This document shows, one piece after another, positions 21,758-30,283 of a DNA stretch of 64,000 bases (position 1 is the stretch's first letter; each line of letters begins with the position of its first letter). Source of the stretch: Streptomyces sp. NBC_00285 (GTDB taxonomy: Bacteria > Actinomycetota > Actinomycetes > Streptomycetales > Streptomycetaceae). Below the pieces are notes generated by a model, which saw only the letters and a program-made list of their open reading frames with translations, was not told the origin of the DNA and made no database searches. The position numbers were made by a program, and so were the translations under genes. The DNA lies in assembly GCF_036174265.1 (NCBI RefSeq), contig NZ_CP108055.1, positions 4,154,001 to 4,218,000 of the forward strand. Reading direction: 5' to 3'.

Positions 21758-22651
21758 ATGGCGGAAATCCTCCAGAAGGACGGCACATGGGTCTTCGACG
21801 GCGACGCTCTGCGGCTGACTCCGGGAAGAGACAAGAACGTCGGACTGCTCCGCAAAACGCTGGGTGAACTGGTCGTCCCGTTGGGGGCGTTGGCGGGGAT
21901 CTCCTTCGAACAGGGCAAGAGGAGCGGCCGGTTGAGACTACGGCTGCGGGACGGCGCCGACCCCCTGCTGCACGCGACCGGCGGCCGGCTGTCCGAGCCG
22001 CACGACCCCTACCAGCTGACCGTCGAGTCGGACCGCTACGGAGTCGCCGAGTACTTCGTGGACGAGGTCAGGAACGCGCTGCTCCTGGACCAGGTCCCGG
22101 CCGACCCGGTCGACGGGTACCTGCTGCCGGGCCCGGCCGTGCCCCTCTCGGTGTCCGCGGGCGACGGCACCGCCTCCTTCGACGGCGAGCACATCCGCCT
22201 GGAGTGGAACTGGAAGACGGAGGACGCCAAGGCCTCCGCGGGAACCCGCACCATTGCCGTGACCGATGTGGTCGCCGTGGAGTGGCAGCCCGCTGCCGGC
22301 CTGGAGAACGGCCATCTGCGCTTCACCGTGCGGCACGCGCCGACCAAGGCCCCGCCGAAGTACGACCCCAACGCGGTGGAGCTGTGGGGCTTCAGGAAGG
22401 ACGCGCTGATGGCGTTGGTCGCGGCGGCGGTCCAGGCCAGGATTCCGCACCCGGCCCGGGCCGCCGCCGTCGACGTACCCGCGAAGAAGGACCTGCGACC
22501 GAAAACGCCTTCCCCTCCGGTCGCCCCTGCCGAGGACGGCCATGACGCCCTCTTGCGCCGTCTGCGCGAGCTCGGTGAGCTGCACCGCACCGGAGTGCTG
22601 ACGGACGAGGAGTTCACGATGGCGAAACAGGCGGTCCTCAAGGGGATGTAA
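21758..22651 (+). CDS. DUF4429 protein with C-terminal SHOCT domain
   Basis: A 297-residue cytoplasmic protein, 23 bases after the lectin-fusion gene. It contains two copies of the DUF4429 fold (about residues 5-110 and 120-235; each starts with a WVFDGDALRL- or ASFDGEHIRLEW-type strand) and ends with a SHOCT helix pair, LRELGELHRTGVLTDEEF, about 265-297. DUF4429 proteins are frequent in streptomycetes and of unknown function; SHOCT segments usually aid oligomerisation. Convergent with the phosphoesterase gene. Confidence 0.85.
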   Translation: MAEILQKDGTWVFDGDALRLTPGRDKNVGLLRKTLGELVVPLGALAGISFEQGKRSGRLRLRLRDGADPLLHATGGRLSEPHDPYQLTVESDRYGVAEYFVDEVRNALLLDQVPADPVDGYLLPGPAVPLSVSAGDGTASFDGEHIRLEWNWKTEDAKASAGTRTIAVTDVVAVEWQPAAGLENGHLRFTVRHAPTKAPPKYDPNAVELWGFRKDALMALVAAAVQARIPHPARAAAVDVPAKKDLRPKTPSPPVAPAEDGHDALLRRLRELGELHRTGVLTDEEFTMAKQAVLKGM

Positions 22652-22668
22652 CAGCCTTTGCGGGGACG

Positions 22669-24246
22669 CTACTTCGCCCTGCGCGCCACCGTGAAGTGGT
22701 CGATGCGGTCACCGGTCTCGGCGATACCCGACACCTTCAGCTTGGCGTAGTGGCCCCGCGGCGCGGGCTCGACGTCCACGCGCAGGAAGGAGTAGTTGAG
22801 GTACCGCACCCGGGACCAGGTGACGGTCTCGTTGACCTTGCCGTCCTTGGTGTTGATGAAGGAGGCGACGGAGTCGACCTCGTTCAGGTGCCCCTCGTAG
22901 GAGTCCGGCGCGGTGAACGCGTACAGGCTGCGGCCGGCCGCGCCCGCCGTGACGTAGACGACGCCCTCGGTCTCGGAGTACGCGGTCTCGCCGATCGGGA
23001 GCTTCTTGACGACCTTGTCGCCCTTGATGACGTCGGTGCGCTCGTACTGGTGGTTGTGGCCGTTGATGACCAGGTCCACCGTGTACTTCTCGAACAGCGG
23101 CACCCACTCCTGGCGCACGCCCCCCTCCGAGGCGTGCGCGGTGGAGGTGCAGTAGGCGCAGTGGTGGAAGAACACGACGATGAAGTCGATGTCCTTCGAG
23201 GCCCGGTACTTCTTGAGCTGTCCCTCGAACCACTTGGTCTGGGTGCCGCCGGAGATGCCGAGGTTGGCCGGGATCTCGAAGGAGACGTCGTTCGGGTCCA
23301 GCGAGATGACCGCGGTGTTGCCGTGGACGAAGGAGTAGACGCCCGGCAGGTTCTTCTTGTCCGGCCCGTTGTCGGGGAGCGTGAAGCGGGCCTCCTCGCC
23401 GCCGTAGCCGTTGGGCGAGTACCAGGCCTCCATGTCGTGGTTGCCGAAACTCACCATCCACGGCACGGACTTGGCGACCGACTCGGTCTGGGCGAGGAAC
23501 TGGTCCCAGGTGCGCGAGTCGAAGACCGTGTCGGAGGCCTTGCCCTGGCCGGCCGGGTCGGCGTAGGCGATGTCGCCGGCGTGCAGGTGGAAGGCGGGGT
23601 TCTGGCCGAGGATCAGGCTGTCGTTGGCGAGGGCGTGGTAGCTGACGCCCTGGTCGCCGAAGGCCGTGAAGGTGAACGGCTTCTTGTGGGCGGGCGCGGT
23701 GGTGAAGGTGCCCAGGGTGCCGGTGAGGTGCGGCTCGGCGGGGTCGAAGCCCTGGTGGCCGACGCCGTAGTAGTACGTCTGGCCGGGGCGCAGGTGGGTC
23801 AGCTTGGCGTGCACGTAGTACTGCGTGTGGTCGCCGCTCGCGCCGACGCCGGCGGGCGTGTAGAGGCTGCGCACCTCGGCCTCGATCTTGCGCGAGAGGT
23901 CCCAGGGGTGGGCGCCGATGCGGACGAAGGGCCGCTTGACGGCGACCGGGACCTGCCACGAGACGGTCATCTCGGTGCGGGCGTCGGTGCCGTAGGCGAG
24001 GTGGCGGCCGAAGGGGGCCACCAGCGAGCCGTCGACGGTGGCGGCGGAGGCGAAGGTCTGGGTGGGCGTGGCGGCCTGGGCGACGGCGCCCGGGACGAAC
24101 GCGCCACCCGCGACGGCGCCCAGCGTGACGGCGCCGCCCCTGATCATGTTGCGCCGGGAGAATCTGGCGCGCAGGTACTCGTGCTGCTCGGCCATGCTCA
24201 TGCGCTCGGCGAGCTGGTCCGGTACTCCCATACGAGGAATGTCCAT
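22669..24246 (-). CDS. Tat-exported purple-acid-phosphatase-like metallophosphoesterase
   Basis: A 525-residue secreted enzyme. A twin-arginine signal (RRNMIRGGAVTLG) is near residue 30, with probable cleavage after AVAQA near 58. A fibronectin-like N-terminal domain (about 70-190) precedes the calcineurin-like catalytic domain, whose dinuclear-metal motifs are all present in order: FGDQG, GDIAYAD, GNHDMEAW, FFHHC and GHNHQYERT. This is the purple acid phosphatase pattern. The likely role is phosphate release from extracellular phosphomonoesters; a PHO box is not evident to me. The gene is divergent from the small gene before glmS. Confidence 0.88.
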   Translation of the reverse strand: MDIPRMGVPDQLAERMSMAEQHEYLRARFSRRNMIRGGAVTLGAVAGGAFVPGAVAQAATPTQTFASAATVDGSLVAPFGRHLAYGTDARTEMTVSWQVPVAVKRPFVRIGAHPWDLSRKIEAEVRSLYTPAGVGASGDHTQYYVHAKLTHLRPGQTYYYGVGHQGFDPAEPHLTGTLGTFTTAPAHKKPFTFTAFGDQGVSYHALANDSLILGQNPAFHLHAGDIAYADPAGQGKASDTVFDSRTWDQFLAQTESVAKSVPWMVSFGNHDMEAWYSPNGYGGEEARFTLPDNGPDKKNLPGVYSFVHGNTAVISLDPNDVSFEIPANLGISGGTQTKWFEGQLKKYRASKDIDFIVVFFHHCAYCTSTAHASEGGVRQEWVPLFEKYTVDLVINGHNHQYERTDVIKGDKVVKKLPIGETAYSETEGVVYVTAGAAGRSLYAFTAPDSYEGHLNEVDSVASFINTKDGKVNETVTWSRVRYLNYSFLRVDVEPAPRGHYAKLKVSGIAETGDRIDHFTVARRAK

Positions 24247-24417
24247 GGCGTCTGAAACTCGTCTCCCTGAGCGACGTCCCGCAAGACGCCGTATGGACAG
24301 TCCGCGAACAGCGACTCATGAGAGATTCAATGTTCGCCCAAGGATTTCTAACAGACCGTTGCCCGATATCGGGCAGATTTCTTGCATAACCCGCCGACGT
24401 CCCTCAGGATCTACCGG

Positions 24418-24675
24418 GTGCACGACGAACTCGTTGATCATCTGACGCGATCCACGCCCCTGAGCCGGGGCGAGGCGCTGCGGGTGATCCAGGACGTGCT
24501 CGCCTACTTCGACGAGACGACCACGGAGTTCGTCCGTCGCCGCCACCGTGAACTCCAGACCCAGGGCCTGGTCAACGCGGAGATCTTCGGACAGATCGAG
24601 GCGGACCTGACATACCGGGCGGTAGCCCCGCCGGAGCTCACGCTCAGGCAGCTGCGCCGCATCGTCTACGGCTGA
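24418..24675 (+). CDS. Small conserved protein of unknown function upstream of glmS
   Basis: An 85-residue, charged, predicted all-helical protein. GTG 24418 is chosen because AGGA at 24406-24409 is well placed; a TTG at 24382 would add 12 residues. It ends 39 bases before glmS on the same strand, so the two are probably cotranscribed. I do not recognise a domain; the segment FVRRRHRELQTQGLVNAEIF suggests a helical hairpin. Confidence 0.65.
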   Translation: MHDELVDHLTRSTPLSRGEALRVIQDVLAYFDETTTEFVRRRHRELQTQGLVNAEIFGQIEADLTYRAVAPPELTLRQLRRIVYG

Positions 24676-24714
24676 TCCACCGAGATCGCCGGGAACGCTG
24701 AGGAATACGTATAT

Positions 24715-26532
24715 ATGTGCGGAATCGTCGGATACATCGGGAAGCGCGACGTGGCACCCCTGCTCCTGGAGGGCCTGCAGCGCCTGGAGTACCGCGGCTA
24801 CGACTCGGCGGGCATCGTCGTCACCTCGCCGAAGACGGCAGGCCTGAGGATGGTCAAGGCCAAGGGCCGGGTGCGTGACCTGGAGGCCAAGGTCCCGGCC
24901 CGCTTCAAGGGCACGACCGGCATCGCGCACACCCGCTGGGCCACCCACGGCGCCCCCTCCGACGTGAACGCCCACCCGCACATGTCGGCCGACAGCAAGG
25001 TCGCCGTCGTCCACAACGGCATCATCGACAACGCCTCCGACCTGCGACGCAAGCTGGAGGCGGACGGTGTCGAGTTCCTCTCCGAGACCGACACCGAGGT
25101 CCTCGTCCACCTCATCGCGCGCTCCCAGGCGGAGAAGCTGGAGGACAAGGTCCGCGACACCCTGCGGGTGATCGAGGGCACCTACGGCATCGCCGTGATG
25201 CACGCCGACTTCAACGACCGCATCGTGGTGGCCCGAAACGGCTCCCCGGTCGTCCTCGGCATCGGCGAGAAGGAGATGTTCGTCGCCTCGGACATCGCCG
25301 CGCTGGTCGCCCACACACGGCAGATCGTGACGCTGGACGACGGCGAGATGGCCACCCTCAAGGCCGACGACTTCCGCACCTACACGACGGAGGGCACCCG
25401 CACCACGGCCGAGCCCACCACCGTCGAGTGGGAGGCCGCCTCCTACGACATGGGCGGCCACGACACCTACATGCACAAGGAGATCCACGAGCAGGCCGAC
25501 GCCGTGGACCGCGTCCTGCGCGGCCGTATCGACGACCGCTTCTCCACCGTGCACCTGGGCGGCCTCAACCTGGACGCCCGCGAGGCCCGCCAGATCCGCC
25601 GGGTGAAGATCCTCGGCTGCGGCACCTCGTACCACGCGGGCATGATCGGCGCCCAGATGATCGAGGAGCTGGCCCGCATCCCCGCGGACGCCGAGCCGGC
25701 CTCGGAGTTCCGCTACCGCAATGCGGTCGTCGACCCCGACACGCTCTACATCGCGGTCTCCCAGTCCGGTGAGACGTACGACGTCCTCGCGGCCGTCCAG
25801 GAGCTGAAGCGCAAGGGCGCCCGGGTCCTGGGCGTCGTGAACGTGGTGGGCTCGGCGATCGCCCGCGAGGCGGACGGCGGCATCTACGTGCACGCGGGCC
25901 CGGAGGTCTGCGTGGTCTCCACGAAGTGCTTCACCAACACGACGGTCGCCTTCGCGCTCCTCGCCCTGCACCTGGGCCGCACCCGCGACCTCTCCGTCCG
26001 CGACGGCAAGCGGATCATCGAGGGCCTGCGCCGGCTGCCCGCGCAGATCACCGAGATGCTGGAGCAGGAGGAGCACATCAAGAAGCTGGCCGAGCAGTAC
26101 GCCGAGTCCCGCTCGATGCTCTTCATCGGCCGCGTCCGGGGCTACCCGGTGGCCCGCGAGGCCTCCCTGAAGCTGAAGGAGGTCTCCTACATCCACGCCG
26201 AGGCCTACCCCGCCTCCGAGCTCAAGCACGGCCCCCTGGCCCTGATCGAGCCCGCCCTGCCCACAGTGGCGATCGTCCCGAACGACGACCTGCTGGAGAA
26301 GAACCGCGCCGCCCTGGAGGAGATCAAGGCCCGCAGCGGCAGGATCCTGGCGGTGGCCCACCAGCACCAGGAGAAGGCCGACGAGACGATCGTGGTCCCC
26401 AAGAACGAGGACGAACTGGACCCCATCCTGATGGGCATCCCCCTCCAACTCCTCGCCTATCACACGGCACTTGCGCTCGGCCGCGACATCGACAAGCCGA
26501 GGAACCTCGCCAAGTCGGTAACGGTCGAGTAA
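24715..26532 (+). CDS. glmS: Glutamine--fructose-6-phosphate aminotransferase (isomerizing)
   Basis: A 605-residue enzyme making glucosamine-6-phosphate for peptidoglycan. The class II glutamine amidotransferase domain begins MCGIVGYIG with Cys2 as nucleophile after Met removal; EYRGYDSAGI and HTRWATHG follow. Two SIS domains (about 285-425 and 455-595) carry GCGTSYHAGM, SQSGETYD and the sugar-phosphate SELKHGPLALI motif; the protein ends LAKSVTVE as all GlmS do. Streptomyces commonly have two glmS genes, and this one may be the accessory copy; I cannot tell from one locus. No riboswitch-like leader is visible. Confidence 0.95.
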   Translation: MCGIVGYIGKRDVAPLLLEGLQRLEYRGYDSAGIVVTSPKTAGLRMVKAKGRVRDLEAKVPARFKGTTGIAHTRWATHGAPSDVNAHPHMSADSKVAVVHNGIIDNASDLRRKLEADGVEFLSETDTEVLVHLIARSQAEKLEDKVRDTLRVIEGTYGIAVMHADFNDRIVVARNGSPVVLGIGEKEMFVASDIAALVAHTRQIVTLDDGEMATLKADDFRTYTTEGTRTTAEPTTVEWEAASYDMGGHDTYMHKEIHEQADAVDRVLRGRIDDRFSTVHLGGLNLDAREARQIRRVKILGCGTSYHAGMIGAQMIEELARIPADAEPASEFRYRNAVVDPDTLYIAVSQSGETYDVLAAVQELKRKGARVLGVVNVVGSAIAREADGGIYVHAGPEVCVVSTKCFTNTTVAFALLALHLGRTRDLSVRDGKRIIEGLRRLPAQITEMLEQEEHIKKLAEQYAESRSMLFIGRVRGYPVAREASLKLKEVSYIHAEAYPASELKHGPLALIEPALPTVAIVPNDDLLEKNRAALEEIKARSGRILAVAHQHQEKADETIVVPKNEDELDPILMGIPLQLLAYHTALALGRDIDKPRNLAKSVTVE

Positions 26533-26540
26533 GCACAGCC

Positions 26541-26583
26541 AGGGGCGCGGGGAACTGCGCGACAAGCCCCCACGCACCCGCAG
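26541..26583 (+). repeat. Dispersed 43-bp intergenic repeat, copy 1
   Basis: A 43-base element just after the glmS stop. Its first 23 bases are identical to copy 2 at 51649-51691, and the last 11 also agree. Both copies lie at gene 3' ends. I recognise it as a motif common in Streptomyces intergenic DNA. Confidence 0.7.
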
Positions 26584-26598
26584 AGGCCACACAACGGA

Positions 26599-26638
26599 AC
26601 GGACCCCCACGTGATGCCACCTGGCACTGGGGGTCCGT
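26599..26638. terminator. Bidirectional terminator between glmS and the YaaH-type gene
   Basis: An 11-bp perfect stem (26599-26609 with 26628-26638) encloses a smaller hairpin (TGCCA / TGGCA at 26615-26626). It lies between convergent genes. Confidence 0.8.
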
Positions 26639-26678
26639 CTCGTCGCCGGGGAGCCGCCCAACCCCCCGGCCCGTGCGG

Positions 26679-27245
26679 CTAGCCGGTGGCCGTCACGCCC
26701 CGGCCGGCAGCACGCGTCGGAAGCGCCGTCGGCCAGTGCGCGAGCGCAGCCGTCGCCGCGTACCAGGCAACGGCCCCCGCAGCCACGGCGAACCAGCCCC
26801 CGACCTTGCCCAGCCCGTCATTGCCCGCGAAGACACCGATCGCGAGCAGTACGAGGGAGACGAAGAACAACCCGTAGGTTCCCTGGGCGAGTTGGTCGCC
26901 GCCCGCGAGGCTCAGCGTGAGCGCCACGAGGGCGAACAGCAGCAGGAACAGTCCTGCCGCGTTGGCGGACATCTGGTTGTCGGCCGAGACGGCCCAGGTG
27001 AACCACAGGGCCCCGAGCGCCGAGAACGCCGTGCCCCCGACGGAGTCGCCGTCGCGGAAGGCGAGCAGTCCTGCTACGAAGAGGGCAACGCCCCCCACGT
27101 ACTGGGCGATTGAGACGGCGTCAGCCGCCGTCACGCCGTTGATCACATCGGTGTGGCCGAGTCCGAACGCCAACAGGGTGATACCCAGGGCCAGTCGGCC
27201 GACCACGGTAGTGGTCGCGCTTCCCGCGGAGACGTCTTTGTCCAC
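26679..27245 (-). CDS. GPR1/FUN34/YaaH-type membrane protein (possible acetate transporter)
   Basis: A 188-residue protein with six predicted membrane segments and short loops, the size and pattern of the YaaH/SatP acetate-succinate transporter family. The N-terminal NPxPL motif typical of well-studied members is not evident, so it is a divergent member and transport of acetate is only suggested. GTG 27245 is supported by GAAGGGAG upstream on the minus strand. It follows a universal stress gene on the same strand after 116 bases. Confidence 0.65.
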   Translation of the reverse strand: MDKDVSAGSATTTVVGRLALGITLLAFGLGHTDVINGVTAADAVSIAQYVGGVALFVAGLLAFRDGDSVGGTAFSALGALWFTWAVSADNQMSANAAGLFLLLFALVALTLSLAGGDQLAQGTYGLFFVSLVLLAIGVFAGNDGLGKVGGWFAVAAGAVAWYAATAALAHWPTALPTRAAGRGVTATG

Positions 27246-27290
27246 AGCGGGCTCCCTTCGTGCGTGTGCAGTTGTACGGTGACCGATATA

Positions 27291-27307
27291 TGCCCTTCAC
27301 AAGGGCA
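27291..27307. promoter_or_regulatory. Small inverted repeat between the stress-protein and YaaH-type genes
   Basis: TGCCCTTCACAAGGGCA is a 7-bp perfect inverted repeat with a three-base centre, 45 bases upstream of the YaaH-type start. It could be an operator of that gene or a weak terminator of the upstream stress gene. Confidence 0.35.
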
Positions 27308-27361
27308 CAAACACCTCTGCGCACGAGGAAATTCGCTCATCCCACCTGGGAGAACGGCGAG

Positions 27362-27889
27362 TTACGGAATCACGATGACGGGCCGCTTCGCCCGCTTGGC
27401 GAGCCGTCCCGCGACGGACCCGAAAATGCGCCCCACGAGGCCGTGGGTGGAGCCGACGACGATAGCGTCCGCCTCGTACTCCCGCCCGACCTCCTCGAGT
27501 TCGTGGCAGATGTCCCCACCGCGCTCGACGAGGATCCAGGGCACCTCGGCCAGATAGTCCGCGCAGGCCAGCTCCAGGCCGAGCACCTCGGTGCGGTGGT
27601 CCGGCACGTCGACGAAGACCGGTGGCTCGCAGCCGGCCCACACGGTAGTGGGCAGCCGGTTGGCGACGTGCACGATGATCAGGCCCGAGCCGGAGCGATG
27701 GGCCATGCCGATCGCGTACGCGAGGGCGCGCTCGCTGGATGTCGAGCCGTCGAAGCCCACGACGACGCCGTGCTTGAAGGCAGGGTCGCAGGAGTGGCGT
27801 GGCTCTTCCGCCGCCAGGGGCTCGGCCGCCGTGGGATCGGCGACAGGCCGCTTGCGGTCCGCTGGTTCGAAGAATTCGTGACCGGCCAT
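27362..27889 (-). CDS. Universal stress protein (UspA family)
   Basis: A 175-residue single-domain Usp. After a 40-residue acidic N-terminal extension comes VVVGFDGSTSSERALAYA (first strand and helix), then the C-terminal ATP-binding loop region GSTHGLVGRIFGSVAGRL. It is a cytoplasmic protein usually induced in stasis, hypoxia or stress. The Gly-rich loop looks intact, so ATP binding is likely. Confidence 0.88.
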   Translation of the reverse strand: MAGHEFFEPADRKRPVADPTAAEPLAAEEPRHSCDPAFKHGVVVGFDGSTSSERALAYAIGMAHRSGSGLIIVHVANRLPTTVWAGCEPPVFVDVPDHRTEVLGLELACADYLAEVPWILVERGGDICHELEEVGREYEADAIVVGSTHGLVGRIFGSVAGRLAKRAKRPVIVIP

Positions 27890-28236
27890 GGCTGTCTCGG
27901 CGTTGTGATCCTTATACGGAGGGACGACAGTGAGCGGCGGAGCTGTGTCCGGGAATCATCTTCCCAACCCCATACCCCCAAGGGTACGGCTGCACGCTTC
28001 CTTGGCCCAGATCCCGCCCTCGGAGCGTGGGGGTTCCAGGGAGCATGCACGAGGGCGCGCCCGTAACGCAATGGTTGCTGCGCTGTACAGGCGGTTTGCA
28101 CAGGATTCACGCGCCCGTTGCTGCGCCCCGGCCCGGCCCGTGCCCACCGAACGGCCCCCGGCGCAGTGACCGACCGGTCGAACGCGCGTTGACCCCTGTG
28201 AGCCACGCCGCAGGGAGACGCCCCAGGGAGCACACG
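27890..28236. other. Divergent promoter region, usp and small membrane-protein gene
   Basis: 347 bases without a convincing gene. It contains TACCC-CCAA-GGGTA at 27973-27986, an inverted repeat 84 bases upstream of the usp start and a plausible operator. A short open frame from GTG 27930 has a good GGAGGG before it but a composition unlike neighbouring genes. No other structure was recognised. Confidence 0.5.
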
Positions 28237-28545
28237 ATGACCGGACACCGACCGCCGCCCTCCGAGGACTCCACCACCGACCTGGTCCGCTGGGCGGTCT
28301 TCAGCTGCGTCCTGGTCCCGGTGGTCCTCGTCCTGTACGGCACCTCGCTCGCCGGCGCCACGGGGACCGCGCTCGGCCTCGCCGCCGTCACGGCCGTCTG
28401 CCGTATCCTCCTGCGCCAGTCGGAGCGCGGCGCGGCCCGCCTGGCCCAGGAGGCGCGGGCGCCCCATCGCGGACACCGTCACAGGAGCGGCGGCGGGCCC
28501 CGTCGAGGCGGTCGTCACACCGGCGGAAGCACACCGGTCGGCTGA
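28237..28545 (+). CDS. Small membrane protein of unknown function
   Basis: A 102-residue protein. ATG 28237 follows CAGGGAG at 28224-28230. Residues about 18-55 form two hydrophobic helices (VRWAVFSCVLVPVVLVLYG and a second stretch to about residue 58); the C-terminal half is basic and Arg/His/Gly-rich, so probably cytoplasmic. I do not recognise a family. It is the gene just before adpA. Confidence 0.6.
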   Translation: MTGHRPPPSEDSTTDLVRWAVFSCVLVPVVLVLYGTSLAGATGTALGLAAVTAVCRILLRQSERGAARLAQEARAPHRGHRHRSGGGPRRGGRHTGGSTPVG

Positions 28546-28931
28546 CCGGTTTTCATACACCGGGACGACTCTTTTCAGCCAACTTCCACGTTCCGCGTGT
28601 CCTTGGGTCCGACTACCCCCCAACCCGCGTTCCACCTGCACGGATAGGGTCTCCGGAGCCCCGCGCACCCTACGTGGATTAGCCACTGCGACAAGGCGCA
28701 CTTCCCTGCACGGCCCACGAGTGCAACGCTTCGTGATCGAATGCTTTACGCCAAGTTGCCAAGTCGACAATGTGCCGGATGACGAACTGGTCACGCCGAC
28801 ACCACGGGACACAGTAGATTCGATCTTGACGTCTTACGGCGGGGGACTCGTGCAGGACCGAGGGGAAACGTGCTGGAGCGACATGCCCGACAAGTTAGGG
28901 GCGCCGCGACCACCGAGGGGGGCTTAGCAGT
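28546..28931 (+). promoter_or_regulatory. Long upstream/leader region of adpA
   Basis: 386 bases between the small membrane-protein gene and adpA. It is markedly less GC-rich than the rest, in keeping with a promoter and long leader. It contains a partly symmetrical GCCAAGTTGCCAAG (28751-28764) that could be an AdpA or other regulator site, and an open frame of 68 codons from 28721 with no ribosome site. AdpA in other streptomycetes is autoregulated and bound by several regulators here, but no site can be assigned firmly. Confidence 0.5.
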
Positions 28932-30158
28932 ATGAGCCACGACTCCACTGCCGCGCCGGAAGCCGCGGCCCGGAAGCTTTCCGGGCGACGCCGCAAGGAG
29001 ATCGTCGCGGTGCTGCTGTTCAGCGGCGGCCCCATTTTCGAGAGTTCCATACCACTGTCGGTGTTCGGGATCGACCGCCAGGACGCCGGCGTACCCCGAT
29101 ACCGTCTGCTGGTGTGCGGCGGCGAAGAAGGCCCACTGCGGACCACAGGGGGCCTGGAACTCACCACGCCACATGGCCTGGAAGCGATCTCACGCGCGGG
29201 CACGGTCGTCGTGCCGGCCTGGCGCTCGATCACTTCACCGCCGCCTGAGGACTCGCTCGACGCACTGCGCCGGGCACACGAAGAGGGCGCCCGCATCGTC
29301 GGGCTGTGCACCGGCGCATTCGTGCTGGCCGCGGCGGGCCTGCTGGACGGCCGCCCCGCGACGACACACTGGATGTACGCGCCGACACTGGCCAAGCGCT
29401 ATCCGTCGGTGCACGTCGATCCACGAGAACTCTTCGTGGACGACGGCGACGTGCTGACCTCGGCGGGCACCGCGGCCGGAATCGACCTGTGTCTCCACAT
29501 CGTGCGGACGGACCACGGCAACGAGGCGGCCGGTGCGCTGGCCCGCCGTCTGGTGGTCCCGCCGCGCCGCTCGGGCGGCCAGGAGCGCTACCTCGACAGG
29601 TCTTTACCAGAGGAGATCGGCGCCGACCCGCTCGCCGAGGTCGTCGCCTGGGCGCTGGAGCACCTCCACGAACAGTTCGACGTGGAGACGCTGGCGGCGC
29701 GGGCGTACATGAGCCGTCGTACGTTCGACCGCCGGTTCCGCTCGCTGACGGGTTCGGCCCCTCTCCAGTGGCTGATCACCCAGCGGGTGCTGCAGGCGCA
29801 GCGGCTGCTGGAGACGTCGGACTACTCGGTGGACGAGGTCGCGGGCCGCTGCGGCTTCCGCTCGCCGGTGGCGCTGCGCGGGCACTTCCGGCGGCAGCTG
29901 GGTTCGTCCCCGGCGGCCTACCGGGCCGCGTACCGGGCGCGCCGTCCGCAGAGCGACAAGCCGGTGGACAGCGACGGTTCGCTGGGGGGCCCGACGGGTC
30001 CCGCGCCCAGCGCGCCCGTGCAGATGCACCCGGAGGGCGGTCCGGTACCCCTGCAGACCCGGCGCACCCCCGCTCCCGTGGGCCCGCCGTCGGAGAACGG
30101 CCGCGAGCTGTACGTCAGCGGCCGGGCGAGCGTGCCGGGGCAGCGCAGCGGAGCGTGA
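28932..30158 (+). CDS. adpA: AdpA, central developmental transcription factor (AraC family)
   Basis: A 408-residue regulator with an N-terminal DJ-1/PfpI-like dimerisation domain (about residues 25-195, containing IVGLCTGAFVLAAAGLLDG) and a C-terminal AraC-type double helix-turn-helix (about 235-340, MSRRTFDRRFRSLTGSAPL and GFRSPVALRGHFRR), then a disordered Pro-rich tail. This arrangement, and oligoribonuclease following it, identify AdpA/BldH, the pleiotropic activator of aerial growth and antibiotic genes. Codon 225 (29604-29606), in the linker between the domains, is TTA, so translation needs the bldA tRNA-Leu. A GGGGGG stretch (28917-28922) is the probable ribosome site. A terminator follows the stop. 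Confidence 0.95.
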   Translation: MSHDSTAAPEAAARKLSGRRRKEIVAVLLFSGGPIFESSIPLSVFGIDRQDAGVPRYRLLVCGGEEGPLRTTGGLELTTPHGLEAISRAGTVVVPAWRSITSPPPEDSLDALRRAHEEGARIVGLCTGAFVLAAAGLLDGRPATTHWMYAPTLAKRYPSVHVDPRELFVDDGDVLTSAGTAAGIDLCLHIVRTDHGNEAAGALARRLVVPPRRSGGQERYLDRSLPEEIGADPLAEVVAWALEHLHEQFDVETLAARAYMSRRTFDRRFRSLTGSAPLQWLITQRVLQAQRLLETSDYSVDEVAGRCGFRSPVALRGHFRRQLGSSPAAYRAAYRARRPQSDKPVDSDGSLGGPTGPAPSAPVQMHPEGGPVPLQTRRTPAPVGPPSENGRELYVSGRASVPGQRSGA

Positions 30159-30165
30159 CGTCCTG

Positions 30166-30197
30166 ACGCCGGGCGGGCCACAGAGCCCGCCCGGCGT
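30166..30197 (+). terminator. Terminator between adpA and orn
   Basis: A 13-bp perfect GC-rich stem (30166-30178 with 30185-30197) and six-base loop begins eight bases after the adpA stop. Any adpA-orn cotranscript must read through it. Confidence 0.85.
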
Positions 30198-30283
30198 TTC
30201 GGGTCCCGGACGACCGAGGCGAGCCGTGTGCCCGACGCCGACGCGGGGCACCTAAAAGCGGACGTCAGCCGTAGGGTGTTCGC

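Noticed and set aside
24676..24714. Possible glmS ribozyme or riboswitch
   Set aside because: Only 39 bases precede glmS and no ribozyme core is present; glmS ribozymes are a Firmicutes feature.
27930..28169. 79-codon frame from GTG with GGAGGG upstream
   Set aside because: The ribosome site is good, but the residues (Pro/Arg/Ala-rich, no hydrophobic core) and codon use do not look like a protein; kept as non-coding.
28721..28927. 68-codon open frame just before adpA
   Set aside because: No ribosome site, unusual composition and location in the known long adpA leader; more likely untranslated.
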